NCBI GenBank assembly: GCA_947453295.1
Contig: CANGGD010000010.1
Coordinates: forward strand, 1-35,018
Length of the DNA stretch: 35,018 nt
DNA from: Chitinophagaceae bacterium
Lineage (GTDB): Bacteria; Bacteroidota; Bacteroidia; Chitinophagales; Chitinophagaceae
Reading direction: 5' to 3'
In this document: one piece after another, positions 8,785 through 19,118 of the stretch
Position numbering within the stretch: the stretch's first letter is position 1
Layout of the letters: every line of letters begins with the position of its first letter
Translations under genes and position numbers: made by a program
Notes under the pieces: generated by a model
The model's input: only the letters and a program-made list of their open reading frames with translations
What the model was told of the DNA's origin: nothing
Database searches by the model: none

Positions 8785-10464
8785 ATGAAAGTTTTTCTGG
8801 CACAACAGAACTATCATATTGGAAATTTTGAAAGCAATACCAATAAAATCATTCAGGCGATTTCAAATGCAAAAAATGAAAAAGCTGATTTAATTGTATT
8901 TAGCGAATTAGCCATTTGTGGCTATCCCCCAAGAGATTTTTTATATTTTGAAGATTTTGTAAATCAAGCAATGAAGCATATTGACAAAATAGCAATGGCC
9001 GCAGATGGCATTGCTGTTTTAGTTGGCGCCCCCCATATAAATACTGAAGCAAAAGGCAAGAGATTGTTTAATGCGGCTTATTTTTTAGCAGAAAAAGAAA
9101 TAAAACAAATTGTTCATAAAACTTGTTTGCCAACTTATGATGTTTTTGATGAGAACAGGTATTTCGAATCTTCAAAAAGCTGGAACGTAATAAAATGGAA
9201 AGGAAAATCTATTGCAGTTACAATTTGCGAAGACATTTGGAATGTAGGCGACCACCCATTATATAGCTTTTGTCCAATGGATATGATGATTGATCAACAA
9301 CCTGATGTAATGATTAATTTATCTGCATCACCTTTTGATTACACTCATATAGAAGATAGAAAAGCAATTCTCAAAGAGAATGTAAAAAAATACAATTTGC
9401 CAATATTCTATTGTAATGCGGTGGGCAGTCAAACTGAAATTATTTTTGATGGAAATTCTATGGTGTTTGATAAGCATGGCAATATTTGTGGCAGCTTAAA
9501 AAGATTTGAAGAAGATTATCAAGGTTTTTATTTGAATGATGATGGTAGTATTGAAGAGGCTATCATTGAAAAAAATGAAGCTATTCGAAGTGAGGAATTA
9601 AACCCAATTGTGTTTACGCCCAATTTAAACATTGAATTAATTTATGAAGCACTAGTTCTTGGCATCAAAGATTATTTTCAAAAAATGGGCTTTAAAAAAG
9701 CGATAATTGGTAGTAGCGGCGGCATTGATAGCGCAGTAACTTTAGCCATCGCTACTAAAGCACTAGGTGCTGAAAATGTTAATGCGATTTTAATGCCTTC
9801 TGAGTTTTCAAGCGATCACTCTGTTGATGATGCAGTATTATTGAGTAAGCATTTAAACAACCCATACAATATTATACCCATCAAAAATGTTTACGATTCT
9901 TTTTTAACATCTTTAGAACCTCTTTTTAATGATCTGCCTTTTGGTTTAGCTGAAGAAAATATTCAAAGCAGATCAAGAGGAAATTTACTGATGGCAATAG
10001 CAAATAAATTTGGCTACATTTTATTAAACACATCCAATAAAAGTGAATTAGCTACCGGATATGGCACACTCTATGGCGATATGGCCGGCGGAATAGGCGT
10101 TTTGGGTGATTGTTATAAACTTCAAGTGTACGAACTAGCAAAATACATAAACTTAGAAAAAGAAATCATACCCAATAATATTATTTCAAAAGCACCCAGC
10201 GCAGAGCTAAGGCCTAATCAAAAAGATGCTGATAGTTTACCTGACTATGCTGTTTTGGATTCTATTTTATATCAGTATATAGAACAAGTAAAAAGTCCGG
10301 AAGAAATAAAAAAAATGGGTAACGACTCAATGTTAGTGGACAGAATCCTGCATTTAGTAAATTCAAATGAATATAAAAGAAATCAATTTTGCCCTGTTAT
10401 TCGCATCTCACCAAAGGCCTTTGGTGTTGGGAGAAGAATGCCTATTGTAGCAAAATATCTTTGA
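8785..10464 (+). CDS. nadE: Glutamine-dependent NAD+ synthase
   Basis: N-terminal nitrilase glutaminase (FSELAICGYPPRDFL, ITICED-type VTICEDIWN) plus synthetase P-loop SSGGIDSAVTLAIA. Track start at 8782 is TTG; ATG at 8785 preferred. Confidence 0.97.
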   Translation: MKVFLAQQNYHIGNFESNTNKIIQAISNAKNEKADLIVFSELAICGYPPRDFLYFEDFVNQAMKHIDKIAMAADGIAVLVGAPHINTEAKGKRLFNAAYFLAEKEIKQIVHKTCLPTYDVFDENRYFESSKSWNVIKWKGKSIAVTICEDIWNVGDHPLYSFCPMDMMIDQQPDVMINLSASPFDYTHIEDRKAILKENVKKYNLPIFYCNAVGSQTEIIFDGNSMVFDKHGNICGSLKRFEEDYQGFYLNDDGSIEEAIIEKNEAIRSEELNPIVFTPNLNIELIYEALVLGIKDYFQKMGFKKAIIGSSGGIDSAVTLAIATKALGAENVNAILMPSEFSSDHSVDDAVLLSKHLNNPYNIIPIKNVYDSFLTSLEPLFNDLPFGLAEENIQSRSRGNLLMAIANKFGYILLNTSNKSELATGYGTLYGDMAGGIGVLGDCYKLQVYELAKYINLEKEIIPNNIISKAPSAELRPNQKDADSLPDYAVLDSILYQYIEQVKSPEEIKKMGNDSMLVDRILHLVNSNEYKRNQFCPVIRISPKAFGVGRRMPIVAKYL

Positions 10465-10485
10465 TCAAATTGCTTAAATAATTAA

Positions 10486-11409
10486 ATGATAGCTGTTGTT
10501 TATAAATCTACCGGAAGTCGATATCTTGTTAAAAACGAGGATGGTAAAGAATATTCTGTAAGACTGAAAGGGAAATTCAAAATCGATGCTATTACTTCTA
10601 CCAATCCTATTGCTGTTGGCGATGTTGTTAATATTGAAAACGAAGAAGATTTTGAAAGCACGATCATTACAGAAATTTTTGAAAGAAAAAATTATATCAA
10701 TCGAATTTCTCCTCACAATAAAAATCAACACCACATTGTTGCTTCTAATCTTGATCAATCTTTATTATTTGCAACCATCAAAGAACCCAAAACTTCATTA
10801 GGTTTTATTGATCGTTTTTTGATTACCAGCGAAGCATATCAAGTTCCCGCAATCATCGTTTTTAATAAAATTGATCTGCTCAACAATAAGGATCAAGTTC
10901 AGTTTCAAAAAACAAAAGCGATGTATGAAAAAATCGGTTACAAAATTTTAGCCGTTAGTCTGCATAATAAGTCTGGGGTTGATTCCATAATTGAAGTATT
11001 GAAAAATAAAACTACTTTATTAAGCGGTCATTCAGGTGTTGGTAAATCTACTTTTATTAACGAACTCTTTCCAGAATTAAAATTAAAAACACAAGATGTA
11101 AGTAACTGGAGCGGAAAAGGTTTACACACAACCACATTTGCAGAAATGTTTGACCTTCCTCAAAAAGGAAAAATTATAGATACGCCCGGCATCAGAGAAA
11201 TGGGATTAGTGAACATGACCAAATATGAACTTGCCCATTATTTTCCAGAAATGAGAGCCCTTTTAAACCAGTGTCAATTCAATAATTGCATTCATATTAA
11301 TGAACCTGGTTGTGCTATAAAAAACGGAGTAAACGAAGGACTTATCGACGAAAATAGATATAACAGCTATTTAAACATTCTAGATTCTTTGCAAGGTAAA
11401 ACGTATTGA
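10486..11409 (+). CDS. rsgA: Ribosome small subunit-dependent GTPase A
   Basis: Circularly permuted GTPase: NKIDLL, GHSGVGKSTFINELFP, DTPGIREMGL, zinc motif CQFNNCIHINEPGCAI. Confidence 0.97.
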   Translation: MIAVVYKSTGSRYLVKNEDGKEYSVRLKGKFKIDAITSTNPIAVGDVVNIENEEDFESTIITEIFERKNYINRISPHNKNQHHIVASNLDQSLLFATIKEPKTSLGFIDRFLITSEAYQVPAIIVFNKIDLLNNKDQVQFQKTKAMYEKIGYKILAVSLHNKSGVDSIIEVLKNKTTLLSGHSGVGKSTFINELFPELKLKTQDVSNWSGKGLHTTTFAEMFDLPQKGKIIDTPGIREMGLVNMTKYELAHYFPEMRALLNQCQFNNCIHINEPGCAIKNGVNEGLIDENRYNSYLNILDSLQGKTY

Positions 11410-11424
11410 TATTTTGTTGGTTGA

Positions 11425-11943
11425 TTACAACTCTTTAAACCAACTGCTATACATCAAATAATTATCAGCAATTCTATTGATCTCTCCATTGATTAATTCC
11501 TGACTAATATCTTTAACTTTTTTAGCAGGAACACCTGCATAAATACAACCCGCATCTACAATCGTATTTTCAAGTACTACCGCTCCTGCTGCAATGATAC
11601 TATTACTTCCAATTTTTACATTGTCCATTACTATGGCTCCCATCCCTACCAGTACATTTGCTTCGATAGTGCACCCATGAACAATGGCATTGTGACCAAT
11701 GCTAACATTATCGTGGATGATAGTTTTTGTTTTTTGATAGGTACAATGAATAACTGCGCCATCCTGAATATTGACTTTGTTGCCAATTGAAATACTATTA
11801 ACATCTCCTCTTATAACAGCATTAAACCACACACTGCATTGGTTCCCCATAACAACCTCTCCTACTATTGTTGCATTAGGTGCTATAAAACAATCTTCTC
11901 CTATAGTTGGATGGATTCCCCGAACTGGAATAATGAAAGACAT
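11425..11943 (-). CDS. Gamma-carbonic-anhydrase-family hexapeptide-repeat protein
   Basis: Left-handed beta-helix repeats, VWFNAVIRGDVNSISIGNKVNIQDGAVIHC, SIGHNAIVHGCTIEANVLVGMGAIVMDN. Confidence 0.92.
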   Translation of the reverse strand: MSFIIPVRGIHPTIGEDCFIAPNATIVGEVVMGNQCSVWFNAVIRGDVNSISIGNKVNIQDGAVIHCTYQKTKTIIHDNVSIGHNAIVHGCTIEANVLVGMGAIVMDNVKIGSNSIIAAGAVVLENTIVDAGCIYAGVPAKKVKDISQELINGEINRIADNYLMYSSWFKEL

Positions 11944-12042
11944 AAATTATGATTAAGTAAATGAATATCGATTTGTGAGCAATAAATTAACTTGCATAAA
12001 AATACAACTTTCAAATTAGTAATTTATTAAGCAAAAGAACAA

Positions 12043-13227
12043 ATGAACTACAGACAATTATTTTTGAATCATGTTGGTCAAACTTCAGAGGCTCCTCTTT
12101 GTTTAAATATTGTGAAAGCGAGTGGAAGCAAAATGTGGGATGCAGACGGAAAAGCATACATTGATTTAATTGCGGGTATTAGTGTTTGTAATATTGGGCA
12201 TTGTCATCCTTCAGTGGTGGCAGCCATTAAAGAGCAAGCAGAAAAATATTTACACATTATGGTGTATGGCGAATTTGTAGAAAACCCTCAAGTTGAATAT
12301 GCTACTTTACTAACACATCATTTACCATCAAAACTCAATTCGGTATTTTTTACAGCCAGTGGAAGTGAAGCCACAGAAGGTGCTATGAAACTGGCAAAAA
12401 GATATACTGGCAAAACAGAAATTGTTTCATTTAAAAATTCTTATCATGGAAGCACGCAAGGTGCTTTAAGCGTAATGGGAAGTGAATATTGGCAACAAGC
12501 ATTCAGACCATTATTACCAGGCATTACTCAATTAAATTACAATGCTATAGATGAACTCGAAGCCATAAACAGCAATACAGCTTGTGTTATAGCAGAAACG
12601 ATTCAAGCAGAAGCAGGTGTAAATCCTCCGAAAAAAGAATGGCTGAAAGCTTTGAGAAAAAAATGTGATGAGACGGGTGCATTATTAATATTCGATGAAA
12701 TACAATGCGGCTTTGGGAGAAATGGAACGTTATGGGCATTTGAACAATATGATATTGTGCCGGATATACTTTTATTAGGAAAAGCATTAGGTGGAGGAAT
12801 GCCGCTCGGAGCTTTTGTAGCCGATAAAAAAATAATGGATTCATTTACAAATAATCCAGTACTCGGACATATCAATACATTTGGAGGTCATCCAGTTTCT
12901 TGTGCGGCAGGTTTAGCCTCAATGAAAATTCTGTTGGAAGAAAAAATTATTGAAAAAGTAAATCATAAATCTGCTTTGTTTTTAACCCATTTAAAACATC
13001 AAAAAATAAAAAACATCCACGCAAAAGGCTTGATGATTGCTGTAGAATTAGACTGTTTTGAAACCAATAAAAAACTGATTGATTATTTGATTGAAGATGG
13101 CATTTTTACAGATTGGTTTTTATTTGCTCCTCATTGCTTAAGAATTGCTCCGCCGTTGAATATTACTGACGAGGAAATTTTATTTGCCTGTGAAAAAATA
13201 AATTCAACACTAAACAAGCTTGACTGA
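12043..13227 (+). CDS. Class III PLP-dependent aminotransferase (acetylornithine/aspartate aminotransferase family)
   Basis: FTASGSEATEGAMKLAKRYTGKTEIVSFKNSYHGST, IFDEIQCGFGRNGTLWAFEQYDIVPDILLLGKALGGGMPLGAFV. Confidence 0.92.
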   Translation: MNYRQLFLNHVGQTSEAPLCLNIVKASGSKMWDADGKAYIDLIAGISVCNIGHCHPSVVAAIKEQAEKYLHIMVYGEFVENPQVEYATLLTHHLPSKLNSVFFTASGSEATEGAMKLAKRYTGKTEIVSFKNSYHGSTQGALSVMGSEYWQQAFRPLLPGITQLNYNAIDELEAINSNTACVIAETIQAEAGVNPPKKEWLKALRKKCDETGALLIFDEIQCGFGRNGTLWAFEQYDIVPDILLLGKALGGGMPLGAFVADKKIMDSFTNNPVLGHINTFGGHPVSCAAGLASMKILLEEKIIEKVNHKSALFLTHLKHQKIKNIHAKGLMIAVELDCFETNKKLIDYLIEDGIFTDWFLFAPHCLRIAPPLNITDEEILFACEKINSTLNKLD

Positions 13228-13231
13228 GTTT

Positions 13232-16200
13232 TTAAAAATCAAGCCCAAAAGAAAGATAGTTAATTGGTTTCTTACTAAACAAAGGTGCCGTTGTTGAAAT
13301 AGGCCACCCCTTATCAAACTTCACAAAATAACCAAACAAGGTTGTACGAATTCCAAATCCATACCCACCAATAAAAGGACCTATACCATCTGCTTTTTGC
13401 ATCACGGTTACGGCTGTTGTATTTCCATAAGAATCTGTAGAAAAAGTTTGATACGGCCTTTTCAAAATATGAGCAGCTCCGTTCCAAGCAGAGCCTATAT
13501 CAATAAATTGAGTGAGTTGAAGGTCTCTCAAAAATGAGCTGCTTATAGTAGTATTAAAAAAAGTAGAAATGAGTGGCAGCCTGAATTCACTATTGAAAAC
13601 AATTGCATTATTTCCATTTGCATCGTTTTGAATATGCCCTCTCATGTTTACTGCTAATGATTGAAAAGCATAATCCACTTTAGAATCGGGCTGATTGTTT
13701 TCATTAAAATAACGGTCTTCATTTGTGCCTGCTTTCTTATTGTCTCCAAACATAAACCATCCGTCTACCCCACCTAGATAATAAATCATTTTTTGGTTAC
13801 CCCAGCTAAAATCAGCGGCAGTTCTAAAAGCCCAAATAAAATTTCTATAGATTGGATAATAATATCTCGATTCAAAACCAAAATTGAAGGTGCTCGGAGG
13901 GAGGTTGCTTTTGCTATTAATTTGTCTGTTCCAATCTATATAAGCTTTGTATCTTAAACCATTCAAAATATTAACCGCCTTAATCAAACTATTATCATGC
14001 ACCAATTCTAAATGGGAAACCGAATAAAAATCATATTTGTTTTTTAATGTCGCGCTAAAAACATCTTGATTACTTATTACTTTATAGTCTGAGCGAATTC
14101 CCGTTGTCAACCGAATGCTTTTAGCCTTATTAAAAGCATAGGCAATGTTTCCTTGATACAAATTGGTAAATAATTTTCCAGCATATTGAACTTGATTTCC
14201 TAAAGTATCAATCACAACTGAATAGCCAACCGAACTTGCATTTCTATAAATTGTGGCTCCCCAATCACATCTTCTTCTTAAGTTTTGATAACTCACTAAC
14301 CATTCATTATCTTTTAAATTATTTCCTATTTTAAATGCACCTGTAAATTTCACATCTTCCAAAACATCAGAGGCGCCAAAAGTTACCAAGCCATTTAATT
14401 GTGTGTTACTATTTAGCATAATGGGCCCAGATCCACCTGTATACAATTGATATTTATTGTATAGAACTGAGTTGTTAAACCCTACAGATCCATAATCTGC
14501 CGAAAACTTAACAGGATTATAATTAAATAGTTTTGCTTTTTTTAAAACCGAATTTGATTCTGCTGAATAACTATTAGGCTCAATCTTTTTTTCGTCAGTG
14601 AATTCTGTTTGAAACTCTTCTTTAAATTTTTTGATGGAGTCCATCATCGCTTCATAAGTAATCTCTTTATTCAATGAAGGTTTAGGTTGCTGACTAATTA
14701 TTTTTTTTATATACTCTGTTGGGGCAATTAGCAGGTCCCTTTTCTTTAGTAATGCTTCATCAACCTTTAGTTTATACAATGTTTTTTGATCTTCATCTTG
14801 CTTTACTTCACTTACAATTCTTTCATCACCTGCAGATCTGGTTTCCAATATACTGCTTTCATAATTTGTTAATGGAAAAGTTGCAGTAGAATCTTGAGTT
14901 ATTGAAATATAAGCAACTGAATCAACTTTATTTTTTTGATTTGCTTTTAATGAAGTGGCGATTTCTGTTGTTGTTGGATTCTTCAAAACATCAGTACCTA
15001 TCAAAACTAACGTATCCAAGCCAGCATTTTTAGTAGAGAAAAATCCTGCATAACGGTTACCAATACCGTTTTCATCACTTACAAAAGTAAAATGATTTAC
15101 ATTGTATTGTGCCGGGTATCTTGCATTGCCAAGCTTCAAATTTGTTAGTTGAGTAATTTGATTCAGCATCGCCTTGTCGCCAAATTCTGTTACAAGAAAA
15201 ATATTAAATCTATTATTAGAAGGCAAAGCAGTGTCGCTTGTTACAATGTCTGTATTGGGCCTATTGCTTGAAAACACAATCCCCATTTTATTTGGAAAAG
15301 TCACAAAGCTTGGATCCAGATCATCATACACATCATCTGTAATTTGCTTCACCTTTTCTGTTTCAAGATCAAAAGTAAAAATATCAGTATGGCCGTTTTT
15401 CACCGCAGAAAAAACAATCGAGCGGCTATCATACATGTATTTCATATCCTGGATGAGTGTAAACTTATCTGTTAGGTCTATTTTAAATTGTTTGTATTGT
15501 TTTTCTACATCATACACAAATAGTTTTATTCTTCCTTCCATTACATAAACTATTGCAACCTTTGTACCTTTTGGATCCCAAGCCATAATTGGATAGTTAG
15601 GATTCATCTCGTTTTCAAGACACCTGTCTCCATATTTTATTAAAGTTCTTTCACCATCATCATCACTTAAAATAACAGAAACGATTCCTTTGTTGAATTT
15701 TGTTAATAAATAAGAAGTGTTTCTTTTTATTGGATTAACATTGAATCTGTAATAATTTTTTTGAGGAGTAATATCAAACCCTTCCACATAGCTGCCTTTG
15801 GGAAAAGGTTTTCTTCTTTCAATATCTTTCAAGTATTTCTCTTCTTCGTAAGTCATGAATTGCTGATAAACAGTTTTCAAACTTTTATTAAAAACCATTT
15901 TACTGGCCTTAGTAAGACTTTTTAAATAGATTGATTGTCTCAACAAAAGAGCAGGTTTTTCTTTACCAAATTGCTCTTCAACAAAATACCAAAATGCATG
16001 GCCAGCAAGGAGAGGCTTTTTATAGGCAAACTTTAAAAACTTAGAATATTTTCCACTTAAAATTTCAATCCTCAATAATTCATCCAATGTTGTATTCCAA
16101 TTTTCTCCTAAATAAGAAACATACCCTTCTGTAAACCATTCTGGCAAGTCTAATAGATTTTGATTGCTTGCAACTTCTGTTATATCACCGCCAAATAAAA

Positions 16201-16651
16201 TATTTTTAGTCAAAATATCTGATATGCCTTGTCTTATTTGACGCTGAAGATTTTCATGATTGCCATCAAAATAAACAAGCATTTTGTTGTTAACTAATTT
16301 GGTGTTGGTGCCTGCGCTTACAATCTCCGAAGCAAGTCCAATATTAGTTTGTTGATAATCTGCATACTGATTAAAAAGAATGATGTTGGCCCTTTTTTGC
16401 AAGCTGTATTCTGCAGCGCTTTCAATAGTTGGCAATGCGGCTTCTGCTGCCTGCATTGCATATTTTGCGAGAGATTCACCATCACCATTAAAGTAAACAT
16501 TAAAGTTTTGGCTCTGATATATTTTCCATTTTAATTTTTTATACTGAACTCTGTTTTTGCCAAATGCTACTGTATTTACTTGTGCTCGGAGGGGTGGAGC
16601 AATCAAAAAAATAATAATCGCAATAAAGAATATTCTTATGAACTTTGTCAT
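13232..16651 (-). CDS. Large outer-membrane protein: degenerate peptidase-MA-like N-terminus, TolB-like (PD40) propeller, C-terminal beta-barrel
   Basis: Signal peptide; LPEWFTEGYVSYLGENW; PD40-like repeats (MAWDPKGTKVAIVYVMEGRIKLFVYD, TDDVYDDLDPSFVTFPNKMGIVFSSNR); C-terminus ending in aromatic residue (LSFGLDF) with alternating strand-like segments. Confidence 0.75.
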   Translation of the reverse strand: MTKFIRIFFIAIIIFLIAPPLRAQVNTVAFGKNRVQYKKLKWKIYQSQNFNVYFNGDGESLAKYAMQAAEAALPTIESAAEYSLQKRANIILFNQYADYQQTNIGLASEIVSAGTNTKLVNNKMLVYFDGNHENLQRQIRQGISDILTKNILFGGDITEVASNQNLLDLPEWFTEGYVSYLGENWNTTLDELLRIEILSGKYSKFLKFAYKKPLLAGHAFWYFVEEQFGKEKPALLLRQSIYLKSLTKASKMVFNKSLKTVYQQFMTYEEEKYLKDIERRKPFPKGSYVEGFDITPQKNYYRFNVNPIKRNTSYLLTKFNKGIVSVILSDDDGERTLIKYGDRCLENEMNPNYPIMAWDPKGTKVAIVYVMEGRIKLFVYDVEKQYKQFKIDLTDKFTLIQDMKYMYDSRSIVFSAVKNGHTDIFTFDLETEKVKQITDDVYDDLDPSFVTFPNKMGIVFSSNRPNTDIVTSDTALPSNNRFNIFLVTEFGDKAMLNQITQLTNLKLGNARYPAQYNVNHFTFVSDENGIGNRYAGFFSTKNAGLDTLVLIGTDVLKNPTTTEIATSLKANQKNKVDSVAYISITQDSTATFPLTNYESSILETRSAGDERIVSEVKQDEDQKTLYKLKVDEALLKKRDLLIAPTEYIKKIISQQPKPSLNKEITYEAMMDSIKKFKEEFQTEFTDEKKIEPNSYSAESNSVLKKAKLFNYNPVKFSADYGSVGFNNSVLYNKYQLYTGGSGPIMLNSNTQLNGLVTFGASDVLEDVKFTGAFKIGNNLKDNEWLVSYQNLRRRCDWGATIYRNASSVGYSVVIDTLGNQVQYAGKLFTNLYQGNIAYAFNKAKSIRLTTGIRSDYKVISNQDVFSATLKNKYDFYSVSHLELVHDNSLIKAVNILNGLRYKAYIDWNRQINSKSNLPPSTFNFGFESRYYYPIYRNFIWAFRTAADFSWGNQKMIYYLGGVDGWFMFGDNKKAGTNEDRYFNENNQPDSKVDYAFQSLAVNMRGHIQNDANGNNAIVFNSEFRLPLISTFFNTTISSSFLRDLQLTQFIDIGSAWNGAAHILKRPYQTFSTDSYGNTTAVTVMQKADGIGPFIGGYGFGIRTTLFGYFVKFDKGWPISTTAPLFSKKPINYLSFGLDF

Positions 16652-16716
16652 TCTATAAAATAATTGAATACTAAATTAGTTGTTTACTTTTATTCATTAA
16701 AAATAATTTCTCATTT

Positions 16717-17358
16717 ATGATACATATCAAAACATTTGTTTTTAGTCCGATTCAAGAAAATACTTATGTATTGCATAGTGACAACAAAGATTGCATTATA
16801 ATAGATCCAGGTTGTTATTTTGATGAAGAAAAAAACAGCTTGGCTCAATATATTGATAATAATCAATTAAATCCAAGATTCTTACTCAATACACATTGTC
16901 ATTTAGATCATGTTTTTGGCAATAAATTCGTAGCAGAAAAATATCAATTAACGCCTTTCATTCATGCTGAAGAGAAAATCGTTTTTGATTACGCTCCTAC
17001 AGCCGGCCTTATGTATAATCTACCTTTTGATCAATACGAAGGTCCGTTAGAATTTTTAGAGGAAGGAAGTGAAATTAATTTAGGAAATAGCGTATTAAAA
17101 ACATTGTTCACTCCTGGTCATAGTCCAGGAAGTGTTAGTTTTTATAATGAAAGCCAATCTTTTGTCATAAGTGGTGATGTGCTATTTAAAAATTCAATTG
17201 GCAGAACAGATTTGCCCGGAGGGAATATTGATGTATTAATAGAATCAATAAAATCGAAGCTGCTAGTATTACCTAAAAACACTGTAGTGCATAGCGGACA
17301 TGGAGATAGCACAACAATTGGAGAAGAAGAAAAAAACAACCCTTTTCTTATCAATTAA
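16717..17358 (+). CDS. MBL-fold metallohydrolase (glyoxalase II-like)
   Basis: NTHCHLDHVFGNKF (HxHxDH), FTPGHSPGSVSFY, ISGDVLFKNSIGRTDLPGG, VHSGHGDSTTIGEE. Confidence 0.95.
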   Translation: MIHIKTFVFSPIQENTYVLHSDNKDCIIIDPGCYFDEEKNSLAQYIDNNQLNPRFLLNTHCHLDHVFGNKFVAEKYQLTPFIHAEEKIVFDYAPTAGLMYNLPFDQYEGPLEFLEEGSEINLGNSVLKTLFTPGHSPGSVSFYNESQSFVISGDVLFKNSIGRTDLPGGNIDVLIESIKSKLLVLPKNTVVHSGHGDSTTIGEEEKNNPFLIN

Positions 17359-17753
17359 ATGGATTGACAAAGTTCAATTAGTACCCCGTTTGTGCCTTTT
17401 GGATGCAAAAAACAAACTAATTTGTTATCTGCTCCTACTTTTGGCGCCTCATTTAATAAAACAAATCCTTCTGATTGAAGCCTTTTCATTTCAGCAATGA
17501 TATCTTCAACCTCAAAAGCTATGTGATGAACGCCCTCGCCTTTTTTTTCAATATATCTAGCAATAACGCCATCCTCGTTTGTGCTTTGCAATAATTCTAT
17601 TTTGGTTTCCCCCGATTGCAAAAATGCTGTGTTAACCTGCTCTGAGCCAACAGTCTCAGTTTTGTAACAATTTGTGTTCATTATTTTTTCAAATAATTTC
17701 ACTGATGATTGCAGGTCTTTAACTGCAATTCCAATATGATCAATATGTTTCAT
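17355..17753 (-). CDS. mce: Methylmalonyl-CoA epimerase-like VOC protein
   Basis: MKHIDHIGIAVKDLQSSVKLFEKIM, GEGVHHIAFEVEDI, FLHPKGTNGVLIELCQ. Confidence 0.92.
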   Translation of the reverse strand: MKHIDHIGIAVKDLQSSVKLFEKIMNTNCYKTETVGSEQVNTAFLQSGETKIELLQSTNEDGVIARYIEKKGEGVHHIAFEVEDIIAEMKRLQSEGFVLLNEAPKVGADNKLVCFLHPKGTNGVLIELCQSI

Positions 17754-17877
17754 AAAAGGTTTTTAAAATAAAATTTATTTACGAAAAGGGTTAAATTCTG
17801 AATTTGATTGAAAATACAATAGCAAAATAAAACCTTTTGCAGTAATTTCGTGTTGTATTTAAAATACTATACCAATT

Positions 17878-19095
17878 ATGCTAAAATTACCAATATACCT
17901 CGACAATAACGCAACCACACCAATGGACCCGCGCGTACTTGAGGCTATGACCCCTTTTTTCTTAAATCATTTTGGAAATGCTGCTAGTAGAAACCATCCA
18001 TTTGGGTGGGAAGCTGAAGAGGCTGTTGATTACGCTCGTGAGCAAGTGGCTAAATTAATTGGTGCAGATCCTAAAGAAATAATTTTTACTTCTGGCGCTA
18101 CTGAAGCAGATAATCTAGGTTTAAAAGGTGTATTTGAAATGTATGCCAGCAAAGGAAATCATATTATTACTGCAACTACCGAACATAAAGCAGTTTTAGA
18201 TACCTGTAAACACATCGAAAAACAAGGTGGAGAAGTAACGTATCTTACTGTTAATCCTGATGGATTAATAGATTTAGCTGTATTAGAGGCTTCAATTAAA
18301 CCAACTACAATAGCGATAGCAATTATGTATGCTAATAATGAAATTGGAACAGTAATGCCAATGAAAGAAATTAGCGCAATTGCAAGAAAACATGGTGTTT
18401 TAGTATTTACAGACGGCACACAAGCTGTAGGGAAAATACCTGTTGATGTTAATAAAGATGGAATCGACTTGATGGCATTTACTGCACATAAAATGTATGG
18501 ACCAAAAGGCGTTGGAGCACTTTATGTTAGAAGAAAAAATCCAAGAGTAAAGGTTACTGCCCAAATGGATGGTGGCGGTCACGAGCGTGGAATGAGAAGC
18601 GGTACGTTAAATGTTCCTGGAATTGTAGGATTTGGAAAAGCATGTGAATTGTGTATGTTAGAAATGGAAGCAGATACTCAAAAAATCGTTAAGCTAAGAG
18701 ATAAATTAGAAACTGAATTAATGAAATTAGAAGAAGCATATGTAAATGGAAGTAGAGAGCACAGATTGCCTCATGTTGCAAATATTTCATTTAAACATGT
18801 GGAAGGGGAAGGCTTATTAATGGGTTTTAATAAGAATATCGCATTAAGTTCAGGCTCTGCTTGTACTTCTGCTTCATTAGAGCCTTCTTATGTTTTAAAA
18901 GCATTAGGTTTAGGCGATGATTTGGCTCATAGTTCATTAAGATTCGGTTTAAGTAGATTTACAACAGAGGAAGAAATTGACTATACAATAAAATCTATAA
19001 GTGATACCGTATTAAAACTAAGAGAAATGAGCCCATTATGGGAAATGTATAAAGAAGGAATTGATTTAAATAGCATACAATGGGCTGCTCATTAA
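17878..19095 (+). CDS. iscS: Cysteine desulfurase IscS
   Basis: [72 protein letters not shown]. Confidence 0.96.
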   Translation: MLKLPIYLDNNATTPMDPRVLEAMTPFFLNHFGNAASRNHPFGWEAEEAVDYAREQVAKLIGADPKEIIFTSGATEADNLGLKGVFEMYASKGNHIITATTEHKAVLDTCKHIEKQGGEVTYLTVNPDGLIDLAVLEASIKPTTIAIAIMYANNEIGTVMPMKEISAIARKHGVLVFTDGTQAVGKIPVDVNKDGIDLMAFTAHKMYGPKGVGALYVRRKNPRVKVTAQMDGGGHERGMRSGTLNVPGIVGFGKACELCMLEMEADTQKIVKLRDKLETELMKLEEAYVNGSREHRLPHVANISFKHVEGEGLLMGFNKNIALSSGSACTSASLEPSYVLKALGLGDDLAHSSLRFGLSRFTTEEEIDYTIKSISDTVLKLREMSPLWEMYKEGIDLNSIQWAAH

Positions 19096-19118
19096 TTTAA
19101 AATTTAAAAACAAAATAA

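Noticed and set aside
10474-10758. 94-aa minus-strand ORF opposite the rsgA 5' end
   Set aside because: Asn/Ile/Phe-rich shadow ORF; rsgA is clearly the real gene.
12587-12875. Two overlapping minus-strand ORFs within the aminotransferase
   Set aside because: Antisense to a conserved PLP enzyme; no promoter or motif support.
15174-15548. 124-aa plus-strand ORF inside the 1139-aa gene
   Set aside because: Antisense shadow of the coding strand; low-complexity hydrophobic translation and no family signature.
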